A DNA stretch of 40,924 bases from JBKEAD01 sp047973165 (GTDB taxonomy: Bacteria; Verrucomicrobiota; Verrucomicrobiia; Chthoniobacterales; JBKEAD01), in assembly GCA_047973165.1 (NCBI GenBank), contig JBKEBM010000008.1, forward strand, positions 1-40,924. Reading direction: 5' to 3'. A model generated the notes under the pieces. That model was not told where the DNA came from. It worked only from the letters and a program-made list of their open reading frames with translations, and ran no database searches. The translations under genes and the position numbers were made by a program. Positions 18,201 through 25,983 of this stretch are shown one piece after another (within the stretch, counting starts at the first letter, position 1; every line of letters starts with the position of its first letter).

Positions 18201-18782
18201 TATCTCGTTGCCATTGGAAAATTGTTTCCAGAAGGCCAGTGGTTCCTCTTCGATTGCGACGGCTTCCAGAGCAGCACTGCAGGCATCGGCAGTTGCTTCG
18301 ACATCGATTGTGGAGTCAGAGGATTGATAAAACTGAAACCAATCTCGCAGCATCAAAAAGACGGAATCAAAGTCCAGAAGTGCCGTAGAGTAAGAAAAAA
18401 CAAGGTGATGTGAGCCTCCTGGCAAATGGAAAAGATTCAGTCGCCAGGGCTGGGATGCCTGGAGTTCGATGGGCAGAGAGTGCTCTTTGTTGCTCCATTC
18501 AGACCAGTTTTTCCCAAGCTCCTCGGCCGGGAGAGCGGACCAGTCGTGCTCTTCCCACTCAGGATTCAACTCGACATTTTCCTGCAGGGCAAGTGTTCCC
18601 GAGGTGGAGTCTGTAAAGCATGAGCGCAGGATGGGATGGCGTTGCTGAACGGCGGTCCAGGCCGCTTTCCAGCGCTCGGGGTCGATGGCTTCGCCGAAGC
18701 TTAGTGAAACGACAGAGGGCCGGGAATCACAGAGCCGAAGGGCACTACGCTGGAAGACAGAAAGAGAATGCTCGCGAGACAT
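15288..18782 (-). CDS. NRPS-like protein with degenerate C, A and thioesterase-like domains
   Basis: A 1164-residue protein with the outline of a nonribosomal peptide synthetase module but eroded catalytic motifs. Residues ~1-430 resemble a condensation domain (AWTAVQQRHPILRSCF), yet the HHxxxDG site reads STALLDF at ~132-138, so the catalytic His is gone. Residues ~435-920 resemble an adenylation domain, with a GEL-type A6 block and an A10-like YGKGQRDLL. The A3 P-loop is absent and A7 reads FKTGKR, without the usual Asp. No carrier domain with a Ser attachment site is seen. The C-terminal ~230 residues look like a thioesterase fold, with GAAAE where the GxSxG nucleophile should be. The frame is intact over 3.5 kb, so it seems maintained. 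Its role is unknown. Confidence 0.7.
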   Translation of the reverse strand: MSREHSLSVFQRSALRLCDSRPSVVSLSFGEAIDPERWKAAWTAVQQRHPILRSCFTDSTSGTLALQENVELNPEWEEHDWSALPAEELGKNWSEWSNKEHSLPIELQASQPWRLNLFHLPGGSHHLVFSYSTALLDFDSVFLMLRDWFQFYQSSDSTIDVEATADACSAALEAVAIEEEPLAFWKQFSNGNEIKNPLRFLAEPQDTSAARGVVRKEFLRDDADKLNALAREQDTQLSAILSAAWTLLLARLNAENIAVGHWLANARRLLPEKHREVCGIFENALPVIAQDSAAMEAPAWIARMVDRMWSAEGAILTDPEELAELPAGKRGLSRLDHLFIHRQESLTDRLHTALPRWINADAQLSESYSCPLVLRSVGKKGLELSIDYDAARYRETDMLDLLGLYKNILLQLSEGAKTIDLVPTQEDFPAAKPDLLSDALEHAISRYASSPAAVYGEDIMSFSDIDALSNQLLRHLKKSATPEAALGICLTTTPLLVVVLLAAIKGGRTIYVADDLISPDRAKQFFGAAECTCVLIDAGTEASFDPANTEIKTLQVDKIWDKISQLSDSTLQSRDTKSPARFIFEAPDKNIELDEATLTAAATSLVQRKLLQEEDRLLITSAPGPGLIEKIAASLLAGGTLVFPEGDVWATRSAFQEALQAGCVSHLHIPGSWWVQWLHFLKDLNQQIPDCVRSVWVDGDFYLPKKALEAWQELAGDRISLRSVWAPQRLNAFGFERTNEELFSDSERPGLIAPGRTHAPVRSMAADERGRELPRGFAGELSLETTIFKPTEAQNDLFKPQDRTPETRRFKTGKRGFAGTRQASYFLVEPSEQLTREETARLRAAFENHPSVFEVYFHVATDASMPTLDCWIMPAGAHSSLPKDKKRYGQSVLQRDADFDVRAATIARLPRDKYGKGQRDLLTATLPLHEDTPPPVKAERATPNTPTTTKPEVDSNDSAKPTPSSTLDIVQAVPGEEPTKGALLVFCEEGIGRDLTDELRADLEKDMTLGFAQINPHSELPGTLAAEVIAFAKEAPLHVIAVGAAAEKSFDLLHSLPQSPDQPGRLTLIAPELHDPNTRTAPTKAQGLKKLFGFFKKSQELAIDSRIQEIQILYANPATVFLEEEAPDFWSALLPKMKVVKTDLSEDKALCRQILAHLFSNNPE

Positions 18783-18905
18783 GGTTAAATGAGTAAGTAT
18801 CTGTAATCTGACCAGGTAGCTCTGTAAAGAAGCCAGACACTTTACAGAGAGTTATTTTCGGGCTGTTATAAAATTCCTCTCCGGGTAAAATCCCCCCCCG
18901 GGCAG

Positions 18906-19034
18906 GGTCGTTTTGATAAAACGACCGTGTCGTGTGAGGAACGCCACACTACGCGGTCACTTCGTCGAAGTGACCCTACCGGGAGAAGTTTTGATAAAAC
19001 GCCTGCGGCGCGTGAACAATGCCATACGCCGCAG
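18906..19034. repeat. Two-unit hairpin-rich intergenic element
   Basis: Two related units lie between the NRPS-like gene and the end of ilvD. Each begins with a GTTTTGATAAAAC palindrome. In unit 1 this extends to a 9-bp perfect stem at 18906-18926. Each then has a longer stem-loop: 18924-18957 in unit 1, and 19003-19034 in unit 2 with CTGCGGCG pairing to CGCCGCAG. The stem sequences differ but pair within each unit, and both have an 8-nt loop ending in GC. A 21-bp palindrome centred on CTTCGTCGAAG lies between the units at 18955-18975. The rest of 18783-19063 holds nothing else that I can support. Confidence 0.7.
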
Positions 19035-19045
19035 TCACTACCAGG

Positions 19046-19064
19046 TATTTTTTAGACTTGGTAT
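19046..19064 (-). repeat. Dispersed ATACCAARTCTA motif, copy 2
   Basis: Read on the minus strand this gives ATACCAAGTCTAAAAAATA, matching the strings at 7917 and 25910. It abuts the ilvD stop codon and the two-unit hairpin element, so it may be an outer end of that element. Confidence 0.4.
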
Positions 19065-20824
19065 TATTTCTTTTTTTTCGAGCGTGTGCCTGATTTTCGG
19101 GCTTGCTGTGGCGGATCGATTTTGTCTGTAACCGCTCCCAGGGAGGCCGAGGTCACCTGCTGTGCGTATTTTGCCAGCACTCCGCGAGTGAAGCGCGGGG
19201 CGGGATGTTTCCATTTTTTCAGGCGGGCATCGATTTCTGCTTTTGGGACGCCGAGTGTGAGTTTGCGTTTGCGGGCGTCGATGGTGATCGGGTCTCCGTT
19301 TTTGACGACAGCGATGACTCCGCCATCAAAGGCCTCCGGCGTAATGTGTCCGACGACAAAGCCGTGTGTTCCACCCGAAAAACGTCCGTCGGTGATGAGG
19401 GCGACATCGTTCCCAAGACCACGGCCCATGACGGCACTGGTCGGGGCGAGCATTTCCCGCATGCCGGGGCCACCGCGCGGACCTTCGTAACGGATGACAA
19501 TGACATCGCCCTTTTTAATTTTATCGCTGAGGATGGCCTCCATGGCTTTTTCCTCCGAGTCGTAAACCTTAGCTTTGCCTTTAAAGCATTCACCTTCTTT
19601 TCCGGTGATTTTGGCGACGGAACCCTCGGCTGCAAGATTGCCGTAGAGGACGACCAGGTGGCTGTCTTTTTTGATTGGCTTTGTGACGGGGAAGACGATC
19701 TCCTGGCCTTTCGGGTAGGGTTTTACACGGGCGAGATTTTGCGCCAGGGTTTTGCCGCTCACGGTCAGGCAGTCGCCGTGGAGCAGTCCGGCTGCAAGCA
19801 ACTCTTTCATCATGGGAAGAATGCCGCCGATCTCGACAAGCTGTGACATTAAATACTTACCGCTGGGTTTGAGGTCAGCCAATACCGGGACACGTTTGCC
19901 GATTTTCGTGAAGTCGTCGATGGTTAGTTTGATATCAGCTGAGTGTGCGATTGCGAGCAGGTGGAGGATTGCATTGGTCGATCCGCCGAGGGCGATTGCG
20001 ACTGTGATTGCATTTTCAAAAGCCTCGCGGGTCATGATATCGCGGGGACGGATTCCACGTTTGAGGAGATTTAAAACGGCCTCTCCGGCGCGGCGACAGT
20101 CGTCTTTTTTCGCCTGGGAGACGGCAGCCTGGGCCGAGCTGTTTGGCAGACTCATCCCCATGGCTTCGATGGCAGATGCCATGGTGTTGGCCGTATACAT
20201 TCCACCGCAGGAGCCTGCTCCGGGAATCGCGCAGGATTCGATCTGACGGGCCTCCTGGGCAGAGATACTGCCTGCAGCCTTGGCACCAACGCTTTCGAAA
20301 ACAGAAACGATGTCCAGGTTTTTTCCATCCAGACAACCAGGTAAAATCGTGCCGCCGTAAACAAAAACCGCCGCACGATTCATCCGTGCGATAGCGATCA
20401 TGCAGCCCGGCATATTTTTATCGCAGCCGCCAATGGCCACGTATCCGTCGAGCATCTGGCAGCCGACAACGGTCTCGATGGAGTCTGCAATAACGTCTCG
20501 CGAAACCAGTGAGTAACGCATCCCCTCCGTCCCCATGCTGATGCCGTCCGAAACGGTGATTGTATTAAAAATTGTCGCTTTGCCACCAGCACGATCGATC
20601 CCGGCTGCGGCTTCGTGTGCGAGCAAATCGATGTGCATATTGCAGGGTGTGACCTGGCCCCAGGTCGAGGCGACGCCGATTTGTGGTTTTTTAAAATCCG
20701 AACCCGCGAAGCCAAGTGGATAAAGCATCGCGCGGCTGGGAGCGCGATGATCGCCGTCGAGCATTTTGGAGGAGAAGGGTCGTTTATCAGTTTTTGGAGA
20801 TTTTTTGGAAGGTTGTTTCGACAT
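19064..20824 (-). CDS. ilvD: Dihydroxy-acid dehydratase
   Basis: IlvD dehydrates 2,3-dihydroxy acids to 2-keto acids in valine, leucine and isoleucine synthesis. The 586-residue protein contains the Fe-S ligand segments GGCDKNMPGC and GAGSCGGMYTANTM, plus GGSTNAILHL, RYEGPRGGPGMREML and the DGRFSGGTHG block. The tail is a short Lys-rich extension ending SGTRSKKKK. No other ilv or leu gene is in the window. A plausible promoter sits about 210 bp upstream, leaving a long leader. Confidence 0.96.
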   Translation of the reverse strand: MSKQPSKKSPKTDKRPFSSKMLDGDHRAPSRAMLYPLGFAGSDFKKPQIGVASTWGQVTPCNMHIDLLAHEAAAGIDRAGGKATIFNTITVSDGISMGTEGMRYSLVSRDVIADSIETVVGCQMLDGYVAIGGCDKNMPGCMIAIARMNRAAVFVYGGTILPGCLDGKNLDIVSVFESVGAKAAGSISAQEARQIESCAIPGAGSCGGMYTANTMASAIEAMGMSLPNSSAQAAVSQAKKDDCRRAGEAVLNLLKRGIRPRDIMTREAFENAITVAIALGGSTNAILHLLAIAHSADIKLTIDDFTKIGKRVPVLADLKPSGKYLMSQLVEIGGILPMMKELLAAGLLHGDCLTVSGKTLAQNLARVKPYPKGQEIVFPVTKPIKKDSHLVVLYGNLAAEGSVAKITGKEGECFKGKAKVYDSEEKAMEAILSDKIKKGDVIVIRYEGPRGGPGMREMLAPTSAVMGRGLGNDVALITDGRFSGGTHGFVVGHITPEAFDGGVIAVVKNGDPITIDARKRKLTLGVPKAEIDARLKKWKHPAPRFTRGVLAKYAQQVTSASLGAVTDKIDPPQQARKSGTRSKKKK

Positions 20825-20943
20825 GTGCTGAACTTAGGTTGACGTGCCGGAAAATGGAATCAATTTTCTTTAAATGAAAGAACCAAATGAAAAAATACCG
20901 ACTCCGGCGAAAACTGGAATGCCCCTGAAATTTGAGCCAATTG

Positions 20944-21009
20944 TTATGAGAGATTCGGTTTGTTGTGTTTTTTAGGTCGGCTACGACTTTTTCGAGCTCT
21001 CTCAGGCAT
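20944..21009 (-). CDS. Candidate 21-codon basic leader peptide upstream of ilvD
   Basis: The ilvD leader contains a short ORF, MPERARKSRSRPKKHNKPNLS, preceded by GGGAG at a good spacing of seven bases and located about 25 bp after a TATAAT box. About half the residues are basic. It lacks a run of branched-chain codons, so it is not a classic attenuator peptide. It may be a chance ORF. Confidence 0.3.
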   Translation of the reverse strand: MPERARKSRSRPKKHNKPNLS

Positions 21010-21036
21010 TTGAGTGCTCCCTTTTCATTCCTCCAT

Positions 21037-21042
21037 ATTATA
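21037..21042 (-). promoter_or_regulatory. Probable -10 box of the ilvD promoter
   Basis: On the minus strand the gap between panB and ilvD contains a perfect TATAAT. A weak -35 candidate (TCTTTT) lies 17 bp upstream. Transcription would start near 21029 and leave a leader of about 205 nt before ilvD. Apart from this and the small ORF, 20825-21103 shows nothing I can support; no T-box-like structure was recognised. Confidence 0.45.
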
Positions 21043-21103
21043 CAACTAATCAGATGCTCAAAAGACTTGGCTTTTCGACAAATTTGCGGTGTGTCCGCAG
21101 ACC

Positions 21104-21877
21104 CTAATCTTCTGCGGCTGCTTTTCCTCGTGTTTCGTCGATGTATTCGTGGACGGCGCGGCGGATTTCAGATGCGAGACTGGCACGGGATTTTGCAAAC
21201 CCAGGCTTAAACCAGGGTGAAAGGCCAACCAGATCGTGAAAAACAAGCACTTGTCCGTCACAGTCCGGGCCGCTTCCGATCCCGATGGTCGGAATTTCCA
21301 GGCTTTCGGAAATTTCCTTCGCCAGGGGAGGGGAGACCAGTTCCAGCACGATGGCAAAAGCTCCCGCCTCCTCCAAAGCGAGGGCCTGGCGTTTGAGTGC
21401 CTCGGCTTCTTTGGCTTCCCGGCCTTTAATGCAATATTTTCCACCTTCCTCTTTGATGTGCTGGGGCAACATTCCGAGATGGCCCATCACGGGAATATTT
21501 TCCTTTGTTAATTCCCGGACCTGATCCAAAACTTCGTCTCCACCTTCGAGTTTGACTGCTCCGGCCCCTGCTTCGAGAAGTGCTTTTGAGGAGATTAGAG
21601 CCGCTTCCGGGGTTTCGTAAGTTTTGTAAGGCAGGTCCGAAACGATGGGAATTTTACTCGCCCCGCGGGCAACAGCTTTTGTGTGCGAAACTATATCCTG
21701 CAGAGTCACTGCAGTTGTGTCAGGGTGTCCCAGCTCTACCATGCCCAGCGAGTCGCCAACCAGAATAAAGTCCAGCAACATTTCATCCAGAATCCGGGCG
21801 GTTGGATAGTTGTAAGCGGTTAGGGAAACAAAACGGTGATGCCAGCGTTTACGATCTCGAAAAGAAGAGAATTTCAT
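21104..21877 (-). CDS. panB: 3-methyl-2-oxobutanoate hydroxymethyltransferase
   Basis: PanB makes ketopantoate from 2-oxoisovalerate and methylenetetrahydrofolate, the first committed step of pantothenate synthesis. The 257-residue protein carries the family blocks LTAYNYPTARILDE, LVGDSLGMVELGHPDT, VKLEGG, GHLGMLPQH and IGIGSGPDCDGQVLV. It is 26 bp downstream of folK, which supplies folate for its cofactor. ilvD next along the strand makes its ketoacid substrate. The other pantothenate gene panC is not in the window. Confidence 0.95.
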   Translation of the reverse strand: MKFSSFRDRKRWHHRFVSLTAYNYPTARILDEMLLDFILVGDSLGMVELGHPDTTAVTLQDIVSHTKAVARGASKIPIVSDLPYKTYETPEAALISSKALLEAGAGAVKLEGGDEVLDQVRELTKENIPVMGHLGMLPQHIKEEGGKYCIKGREAKEAEALKRQALALEEAGAFAIVLELVSPPLAKEISESLEIPTIGIGSGPDCDGQVLVFHDLVGLSPWFKPGFAKSRASLASEIRRAVHEYIDETRGKAAAED

Positions 21878-21903
21878 TTATGTAAAAATAGTAAAAATTA
21901 GTG

Positions 21904-22392
21904 CTATTTATTGTTAATCAAAATATTAAGCAGTTTATTTACGGATATTTCTGAATCAGGTAAAATACGGTTTGGATCGAGACTGGCGAGAGGAGCCAGC
22001 ACAAATAAACGCTCTTTCATACGGGGGTGTGGCAACTTGAGACGAGGCGAAGAGAGAGTCATATTGTCATAATAAAGCAGATCCAGATCAAGGGTGCGAG
22101 GAGTGTTTTTTTCTCGAAATTTTGGGCGTCCAAAGTCGATTTCGATGGCTTGCAAAGCATCCAGAAGTGCGAGCGGAGACAGGTCGGTTTCAAAGATGGA
22201 AACTGCGTTTAAAAAAAACGGGGTGCCCTGGGGACAATCTTCGGGCTGGCTTTCGAGAATCTCTGAGACGCGGAAAGGGTAGCTGGTTTCGATGTCTTTT
22301 TTGGCGAGGAGACGTAACTGTGTCGTGGCTGCGTCGATCTGTGCCCGGCGGTCGCCCAGATTGGAACCCATTCCTATGCCAACTTCAGCCAT
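21904..22392 (-). CDS. folK: 2-amino-4-hydroxy-6-hydroxymethyldihydropteridine pyrophosphokinase
   Basis: FolK transfers pyrophosphate from ATP to 6-hydroxymethyl-dihydropterin in folate synthesis. The 162-residue protein has the usual length and shows GMGSNLGDRRAQI at the N terminus, the signature TLDLDLLYYDN and the PHPRMKERLFVLAPL block. It precedes panB by 26 bp and follows dapB by 60 bp on the same strand. Confidence 0.94.
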   Translation of the reverse strand: MAEVGIGMGSNLGDRRAQIDAATTQLRLLAKKDIETSYPFRVSEILESQPEDCPQGTPFFLNAVSIFETDLSPLALLDALQAIEIDFGRPKFREKNTPRTLDLDLLYYDNMTLSSPRLKLPHPRMKERLFVLAPLASLDPNRILPDSEISVNKLLNILINNK

Positions 22393-22452
22393 GGGCGTAT
22401 TTTGTGGGTTGGCCGAAAGTTTTCATCTTGAGAGGGGGGGGATATTAAAAAA

Positions 22453-23193
22453 TTAATCTTTTAGCCCCAGAACGTCCTGCATGTCGTAGAGTCCGGGAGG
22501 CTGATCGACGGCCCAGAGTGCTGCACGCAGGGCACCTCGGGCAAAGGTGCTTCGTGAACTCGCTTTATGGGTCAGCTCGACCCTTTCTCCGTTTGTTGAG
22601 TAGATAACTGTATGGTCTCCAATGACATCGCCTCCGCGAAGCGAATGCACGCCGATTTCGTTTTTGCTGCGTTCGCCGACCATGCCTTCGCGTCCGTGCC
22701 GACAGTCTTTTTCGTAATCCAGATTGCGCACTTCAGTCAGAATTTCTGCCAGGCGGCGGGCAGTTCCACTTGGTGCATCTTTTTTGAGGCGGTGATGCAT
22801 TTCCACGACCTCCAGATCAAAATCCTCACCCAGTGCCTCACAGGCTTTTCGTGTCAGCCAAAAAAGGGTGTTCACTCCAATGCTGAAATTGGGTGCGAAG
22901 ACGATCGGAATGCTTTTGGCAGCTTCAGTGATTTCCTGGCGAACCGCGGCTTCCTGTCCGGTTGTTCCCATGACGAGAGGCTTTCCTGCCGCCAGCATTG
23001 TTTTAACAAGCTGGCTGCTTACTGAGGCGTGTGTAAAGTCGATCAGCACATCCATTGATTCCGTAAAAAGCGTAATATCATCTTTTACATCCACTGCTCC
23101 AATGACTTCTAAATTATTAAAATCTTTTGAGTTTTCCAAAAGAGCCTGTCCCATTCGTCCAAGGGCTCCATTGATGATTACTTTGACAGACAT
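22453..23193 (-). CDS. dapB: 4-hydroxy-tetrahydrodipicolinate reductase
   Basis: DapB reduces the DapA product toward tetrahydrodipicolinate in the lysine/diaminopimelate pathway. The 246-residue protein has an N-terminal NAD(P)-binding motif (INGALGRMGQ), the GTTGQE block and the signature EMHHRLKKDAPSGTA that holds the catalytic His/Lys. Length is slightly short for the family but complete. It lies 41 bp downstream of dapA. Confidence 0.95.
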   Translation of the reverse strand: MSVKVIINGALGRMGQALLENSKDFNNLEVIGAVDVKDDITLFTESMDVLIDFTHASVSSQLVKTMLAAGKPLVMGTTGQEAAVRQEITEAAKSIPIVFAPNFSIGVNTLFWLTRKACEALGEDFDLEVVEMHHRLKKDAPSGTARRLAEILTEVRNLDYEKDCRHGREGMVGERSKNEIGVHSLRGGDVIGDHTVIYSTNGERVELTHKASSRSTFARGALRAALWAVDQPPGLYDMQDVLGLKD

Positions 23194-23234
23194 GATATTT
23201 TATATTGATAAATATTTTTTAAGAAAAATGTATT

Positions 23235-24107
23235 TCAGGATAACCTGGACAGAATAGCGTCCAGAACAGCCTTGTTTTTTTCTGAAAGTGAGCAGAGTGG
23301 CAGACGCACTTCGGGATCGATCCATCCGCGTTTTGCCATGGCATATTTGATTGGAACCGGATTGGGTTCGATGAAGAGGTTTTTGAACAAAGGGTAAAAA
23401 CGGGTGTGAAGTTCGGCGGAGCGGGTGGGATTGCCTTGCAGGAAGGAATTTACGAGTTCGGAAACTTCTGCCGGAATCAGATTTGAGGCTACGCTGATAA
23501 TTCCTTTGGCACCAACACTTAAGAATGGGAGCGTAAGCGAGTCGTCGCCTGAGAGAATGGTGACATCGTCGGGAAGCAGGCTTTTTAAGTGGCTTACGCG
23601 TTCGACCGAGCCGCCGGCTTCTTTGATGGTGCGGATGTTTGGGCAGGCTTCGACCAGGCGCAGGCAGGTCTCTGCAGCGATTTCGATGACGCAGCGGCCT
23701 GGGATATTATAGAGAATAATCGGTATATCTACTTGATCTGCAATAGTTTTGTAATGTCTGAACAGTCCTTCCTGTGAGGGTTTGTTGTAGTAGGGGGCCA
23801 CGAGCAGGGCGGCGTCGGCTCCGGCTGCCCGGGCTGCTTTGGTCAGAGAGACGGCTTCAGCGGTCGAGTTTGAGCCGGTTCCGGCGATGACTTTGCAGCG
23901 TCCGGCGGCTACTTCGATGGCCTGGCAGATGACTTCGTGATGTTCCTCGTGGTTGAGCGTGGGAGATTCTCCGGTGGTTCCGACCGGAACGATTCCGTTG
24001 ACCCCGCCGATGATCTGGCGTTCGATGAGTTCGGCGAAAGCTTTTTTATCAAATTCTCCGTTACGAAATGGGGTGACTAAAGCTGTGTAAGTTCCTTCAA
24101 AAAGCAT
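23235..24107 (-). CDS. dapA: 4-hydroxy-tetrahydrodipicolinate synthase
   Basis: DapA condenses pyruvate with aspartate semialdehyde. The 290-residue TIM-barrel protein carries the pyruvate-binding GTTGESPTL, the catalytic Tyr in YNIPGRC and the Schiff-base Lys in TIKEAGG, all at the expected spacing. It sits between dapF (54 bp upstream) and dapB (41 bp downstream). Confidence 0.96.
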   Translation of the reverse strand: MLFEGTYTALVTPFRNGEFDKKAFAELIERQIIGGVNGIVPVGTTGESPTLNHEEHHEVICQAIEVAAGRCKVIAGTGSNSTAEAVSLTKAARAAGADAALLVAPYYNKPSQEGLFRHYKTIADQVDIPIILYNIPGRCVIEIAAETCLRLVEACPNIRTIKEAGGSVERVSHLKSLLPDDVTILSGDDSLTLPFLSVGAKGIISVASNLIPAEVSELVNSFLQGNPTRSAELHTRFYPLFKNLFIEPNPVPIKYAMAKRGWIDPEVRLPLCSLSEKNKAVLDAILSRLS

Positions 24108-24161
24108 AGAAGTTTTTTAGTGTTCAGTGTTCAGTTGGTTGGCAGGTGCGCCGTTTTGTTA

Positions 24162-25004
24162 TCAGATTTCTATTTGTCCTTCGAAGACGAAGTCGGCGGG
24201 GCCTTGCAGGGTTACGGCGCGGAAAGTGGCGTCTTCGGAGGACTGGAAAGATACGCTGAGGGTGTCGCCGCCCTGCACTTCGACCTGGATGGGCGAGGGG
24301 GTGCCTGTTTTTAAATGATGGACCAGGGCGGTGGCGACAACGCCGGTGCCACAGGCCAGGGTTTCTTCTTCGACGCCGCGTTCGTAGGTTCGGAGGGTGA
24401 GCCGGCCCGGAGCGAGTTCGGTGTAAAAATTAACATTTGTCCCTTTTGGTGCAAAGTGCGGGTGCCGTCGAATGGCGGATCCGTCTTTTTGAATATCGAG
24501 TTCCTGGAGTGTTTCCGGGTTTTTAACAGAGATGACGGCATGTGGGACACCGGTATTCAGCGAGGCGACTTCGAGGGATTTTTCGGTGAGTGTCAGTGTG
24601 GTCGGAGGCTGCCAGGAGTGCGGGGTGCTCATTGCCAGTTCGACAGTCTGGTCGGTGTGCAGTTTTGCTCCGATGGGGCCGACCTGGGTTTCAAAGCTCA
24701 GTTGGCTGAAAGCCGGGACTCCGGAGTTTCCTGAAGCCAGACGTGAGGCAAATCGGGCAAAGCAGCGGGCACCGTTTCCGCACATTTCAGCTTCGCCACC
24801 ATCGCTGTTGTAGTAGCGCATGCGAAAGTCGGCGTTGGTGTTTTCGCCGTTTTCGACTAAAAGAAGGCCGTCGGCACCGACTCCGCGGTGGCGGTCACAA
24901 AGTCGTGCGATTTGCTCCTGGTTCAGAGACAGGGTGCCGGAGCGATTGTCGAGCATGACAAAATCGTTTCCTGCACCGTTCATTTTGACAAAATTTAAAA
25001 GCAT
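24162..25004 (-). CDS. dapF: Diaminopimelate epimerase
   Basis: DapF interconverts LL- and meso-diaminopimelate, giving the precursor for lysine and peptidoglycan. The 280-residue protein has both catalytic cysteines: one in MCGNGARC near residue 76 and one in TLACGTG near residue 220, along with the GAGNDFV N-terminal block. Presence of dapF shows the pathway ends with epimerisation rather than by meso-DAP dehydrogenase. It precedes dapA. Confidence 0.96.
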   Translation of the reverse strand: MLLNFVKMNGAGNDFVMLDNRSGTLSLNQEQIARLCDRHRGVGADGLLLVENGENTNADFRMRYYNSDGGEAEMCGNGARCFARFASRLASGNSGVPAFSQLSFETQVGPIGAKLHTDQTVELAMSTPHSWQPPTTLTLTEKSLEVASLNTGVPHAVISVKNPETLQELDIQKDGSAIRRHPHFAPKGTNVNFYTELAPGRLTLRTYERGVEEETLACGTGVVATALVHHLKTGTPSPIQVEVQGGDTLSVSFQSSEDATFRAVTLQGPADFVFEGQIEI

Positions 25005-25052
25005 CGTAGGAAAAAGGAAATAGAGCGGGATACCAGGCGGAGGTCAAGAAGA

Positions 25053-25859
25053 CTACGCGGAATGAGTGGCTTCGACCAAAGGAGCTGCAAAATCGTAGAC
25101 TGTTTTTTCGATCTCGGCACCGTTTTTCGCGGCTTCGGCGATCTGGCGAACGATGGCACTCCCGACGACCACGGCATCGGCATGTTTTGCGACTTCGGCA
25201 GCCTGGGCGGGGGAGGATATTCCAAAACCCACAGCAATCGGCAGGTTAGTGGATTTTTTAATTTCAGCAACCTGTTCGCCGATACCGGCGGCCAGCGAGG
25301 TTTGCTCACCGGTTACGCCTTCGCGTGAGACATAATAGATAAAACCTTCGGCAGATTTACAAACTTCCCCGATACGTTCGGTTGGTGTGGTTGGTGCGAT
25401 GAGGCGAATTGAGTGGAGGCCAGGCAGGGTGTCCAGCTCGGTATTTAATACGGCCTCATCCGGCGGCAGGTCGAGAACCAGGATACCATCGGCTCCGGCA
25501 TCGACTGCATCCCGCTGAAATTTCTCAAAACCGTAGGCATAAATCGGATTCAGGTAGGTGAAAAGAACGACCGGGATTTGCGAGTGCTCGCGAAAGCTTC
25601 GGAGGTAGTCCAGAACTTTTGGCACAGTTGTTCCGGCATCGAGCGCACGCTGTGAAGCCGCCTGGATAGTAGCTCCGTCGGCCAGCGGATCGGAAAACGG
25701 AATTCCAATTTCCAGCAGATCGACTCCGGCATCTGCGAGTGTTTTGGCGACTCTGAGCGAAGTCTCCAGGGAAGGATCGCCTGCAGTGATGTAAGCGATG
25801 AAGGATTTACGCTCTTCCTGGCGCAGTTTTGCAAAAGATGTATCGATTCGGTTGCCCAT
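25053..25859 (-). CDS. trpA: Tryptophan synthase alpha subunit
   Basis: TrpA cleaves indole-3-glycerol phosphate to indole, which passes to TrpB. The 268-residue protein shows the catalytic Glu in LLEIGIPFSDPLADG and the catalytic Asp within the same block, plus the phosphate-binding loop AVGFGISSPAQ. trpB is not adjacent, so the subunits are encoded apart or trpB lies outside the window. It is followed by dapF after 48 bp. Confidence 0.95.
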   Translation of the reverse strand: MGNRIDTSFAKLRQEERKSFIAYITAGDPSLETSLRVAKTLADAGVDLLEIGIPFSDPLADGATIQAASQRALDAGTTVPKVLDYLRSFREHSQIPVVLFTYLNPIYAYGFEKFQRDAVDAGADGILVLDLPPDEAVLNTELDTLPGLHSIRLIAPTTPTERIGEVCKSAEGFIYYVSREGVTGEQTSLAAGIGEQVAEIKKSTNLPIAVGFGISSPAQAAEVAKHADAVVVGSAIVRQIAEAAKNGAEIEKTVYDFAAPLVEATHSA

Positions 25860-25909
25860 GAGATAAGAAGGGGCAGTAATAGCAGAATCTCAGGAGCGCG
25901 TAAACAGCA

Positions 25910-25934
25910 ATACCAAATCTATGAAAAAACCAGA
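25910..25934. repeat. Dispersed ATACCAARTCTA motif, copy 3
   Basis: ATACCAAATCTATGAAAAAA lies in the 124-bp gap between murA and trpA. About 40 bp further on the string TTGGTAT gives a short inverted counterpart. It matches the motifs near 7917 and 19046. Confidence 0.4.
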
Positions 25935-25983
25935 CTATCTCTTTGCCTTTTTGCTGCTTGGTATCGCCGGCCTTTTCTCTTAT

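Noticed and set aside
20825..21103. T-box or other riboswitch in the ilvD leader
   Set aside because: No specifier loop, T-box sequence or other recognisable riboswitch core was found.
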